A stretch of 35,292 bases of DNA from Acidobacteriota bacterium (GTDB taxonomy: Bacteria > Acidobacteriota > Terriglobia > Terriglobales > Acidobacteriaceae), in contig JAKBHH010000033.1 of assembly GCA_021836865.1 (NCBI GenBank), positions 1-35,292 on the forward strand, read 5' to 3'. A model generated the notes under the pieces. That model did no database searches, had not been told where the DNA came from, and saw only the letters and a program-made list of their open reading frames with translations. The translations under genes and the position numbers were made by a program. Shown piece by piece: positions 34,097 to 35,292 of this stretch (its first letter is position 1; each line of letters opens with the position of its first letter).

Positions 34097-34864
34097 ATGA
34101 TCAATCTGGCAGGTAAGACGGCTGTGGTCTTCGGGCTGGCCAACAAGCGCTCCATCGCCTGGGGCATTGCTCAAAAGCTGCACGCGGCCGGCGCGACGCT
34201 TGCCATTTGCTACCAGAATGAGCGCATGAAGCTCGAAGCCGAAGATCTGATCAAGGACCTGCCCGGCGCCAGCGGCTTCCAGTGCGACGTCTCGACTGAC
34301 AGCGAAATCGATGCCCTCTTTGCCGCGCTCAAGCAGAAGTACGGCAAGCTGGATGTGCTGGTTCATGCGGTCGCCTTCGCGCCTGCCGCGGACATGCACG
34401 CCGAGTTCATCAACACCAGCCGTGACGGTTTTCGCATCGCCATGGACGTGAGCGTTTACTCGCTGATCGCCGTCAGCCGCGGCGCCGCGGAGATGATGAC
34501 CGATGGTGGCAGCATCATGACGTTGAGCTATTACGCCGCGGAAAAGGTCGTCCCCAACTACAACGTGATGGCCGTGGCCAAAGCCGGCCTGGAATCTACG
34601 GTGCGTTACCTGGCGTGGAATCTTGGCGCGAAAAACATTCGCGTCAACGCCATCTCCGCCGGCCCCATCAAGACTCTAGCCGCGCGCGGCGTGGGCGACC
34701 TGACGGTGATGATGAGGACACACGCCGACCGCGCCCCGCTGCACCGCAACGTGGATCAGCTCGAGGTAGGCGGCGCGGCGCTGTTTCTGGCCAGCGATCT
34801 GTCGAGCGCCATCACCGGTGAAGTGATGTATGTGGATTGCGGTTACAACGTGATGGGCTTCTAG
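34097..34864 (+). CDS. fabI: Enoyl-[acyl-carrier-protein] reductase [NADH]
   Basis: The 255-residue SDR-fold protein is FabI. It has GKTAVVFGLANKRSIAWGIA with the FabI-type nucleotide-binding loop, then FQCDVSTDSEIDAL, VLVHAVAFAP, and Y145, Y155 and K162 in LSYYAAEKVVPNYNVMAVAK. SAGPIKTLAARGV and VMYVDCGYNVMGF close the protein. It catalyses the last reduction of fatty-acid elongation and is the triclosan/isoniazid-type target. GGAGGA sits 12 bases before ATG 34097. A second AAAGGAGG at 34029-34036 has no start codon nearby. Confidence 0.97.
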   Translation: MINLAGKTAVVFGLANKRSIAWGIAQKLHAAGATLAICYQNERMKLEAEDLIKDLPGASGFQCDVSTDSEIDALFAALKQKYGKLDVLVHAVAFAPAADMHAEFINTSRDGFRIAMDVSVYSLIAVSRGAAEMMTDGGSIMTLSYYAAEKVVPNYNVMAVAKAGLESTVRYLAWNLGAKNIRVNAISAGPIKTLAARGVGDLTVMMRTHADRAPLHRNVDQLEVGGAALFLASDLSSAITGEVMYVDCGYNVMGF

Positions 34865-34872
34865 ACAGTCAT

Positions 34873-34914
34873 GCTCTGGCCGTGCGCCCTTCGCGAGATG
34901 GGTACCGCCAGAGC
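34873..34914. terminator. Hairpin after fabI
   Basis: GCTCTGGC (34873-34880) and GCCAGAGC (34907-34914) are exact complements across a 26-base loop, 8 bases after the fabI stop and between convergent genes. There is no T-tract on either strand. Confidence 0.35.
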
Positions 34915-34935
34915 GTATAGCAGCGACGCGCGCTA

Positions 34936-35202
34936 TCAGCGAATGAAGGATTCGCTCTCTGGATGTTCTCTCCGGACAGGCCGTGTGAGCCTGTCTGCAT
35001 GACGCTTCTCCCAGAGCTTCGCGTCCACCAGGAAGCGGAACCAGAAGGTCTGTAAGACCCAGAATATAAATCCCTCGACTCCATCCAGAAAGCCAAGACA
35101 CAGATAATATCGATAGACGAAGAGCCCGAAAGCCCGCACGAAGAGCGGCAAGTGGTTATATTGCTTGTGATCAGGGCTGGACGCTGCTCCTGCGCCACGC
35201 AC
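34936..35202 (-). pseudogene. C-terminal remnant of a family 2 glycosyltransferase
   Basis: The minus-strand frame from GTG 35202 encodes 88 residues. The core LPLFVRAFGLFVYRYYLCLG, then FLDGVEGFIFWVLQTFWFRF and LVDAKLWE, is the C-terminal membrane-associated tail of GT2 glycosyltransferases of the LPS-sugar (WaaE/KdtX-like) kind. In this frame a TAA stop lies two codons before the GTG, and the catalytic GT-A domain is absent. The overlapping frame 34869-35246 begins MHLLYAIFLLLAGNVCVAQE, which looks like a signal sequence but leads into a shadow of the GT2 tail. A frameshift or truncation is likely. Confidence 0.5.
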
Positions 35203-35292
35203 ACATTACCCGCGAGCAGCAGGAAAATAGCGTACAACAGATGCATTCTCTGCGGCTGGAAGATACGGGAAAGTTTGTTCGGAATGAATAAC

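Overview
The window looks like a chromosomal segment of an acidobacterium, most likely class Terriglobia (Acidobacteriaceae-like). The reasons are a GC-rich sequence, two tandem VWFA proteins of the type typical of Acidobacteria, an acidobacterial-style KdsC, and a core-gene mix without tRNA, rRNA, phage genes or a CRISPR array. This assignment is inference from gene content, with no database search. Almost all genes are housekeeping or envelope genes. I see no obvious defence island.

Layout. (1) 1-2978: the 5' end of a NirA-type nitrite reductase on the minus strand, cut by the window edge, faces a HemD-GAF-ANTAR fusion on the plus strand. The nirA leader carries a 7-bp hairpin with a hexaloop of the ANTAR-binding type just downstream of a plausible promoter. 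The fusion protein may therefore control nirA by RNA binding, and could supply the siroheme precursor that NirA needs. (2) 3167-5667: an amidohydrolase/lactonase, then an orphan MacB-type permease with a small overlapping membrane protein. (3) 5779-8447 (minus): dinB-like, yceD, rpmF, plsX, Trm112-like, a lipid/ribosome gene string. (4) 8696-11432 (plus): tryptophanase, then a TauE/SafE permease and its DUF1634 partner. A 268-bp MITE-like inverted-repeat element (11431-11698) abuts the last gene and supplies part of its stop codon.

(5) 11723-15882: kdsC, DUF5522, a GlsB/YeaQ-like membrane protein, an XRE regulator, a Tat-type aldo/keto reductase and a rhomboid protease. (6) 16065-22595: purH (TTG start), a large exported TPR protein, a bidirectional terminator, a sugar-binding lipoprotein and a dGTPase-like HD hydrolase. 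(7) 22601-25524 (minus): psd, pssA and an Asd-like protein lacking the catalytic cysteine, preceded by a DUF465 protein. (8) 25703-28029 (minus): a Cys/Met-metabolism PLP enzyme, tsaB and rimI. (9) 28162-30289 (minus): two overlapping VWFA genes. (10) 30509-33987 (plus): DUF1015, amidase, GerM-like protein and murI, each overlapping the next. fabI follows, then a remnant of a family 2 glycosyltransferase at the right edge.

The most interesting items are the candidate ANTAR RNA switch in front of nirA together with the HemD-GAF-ANTAR fusion, the MITE-like element, and the cysteine-less Asd homologue joined to the phosphatidylethanolamine pathway.
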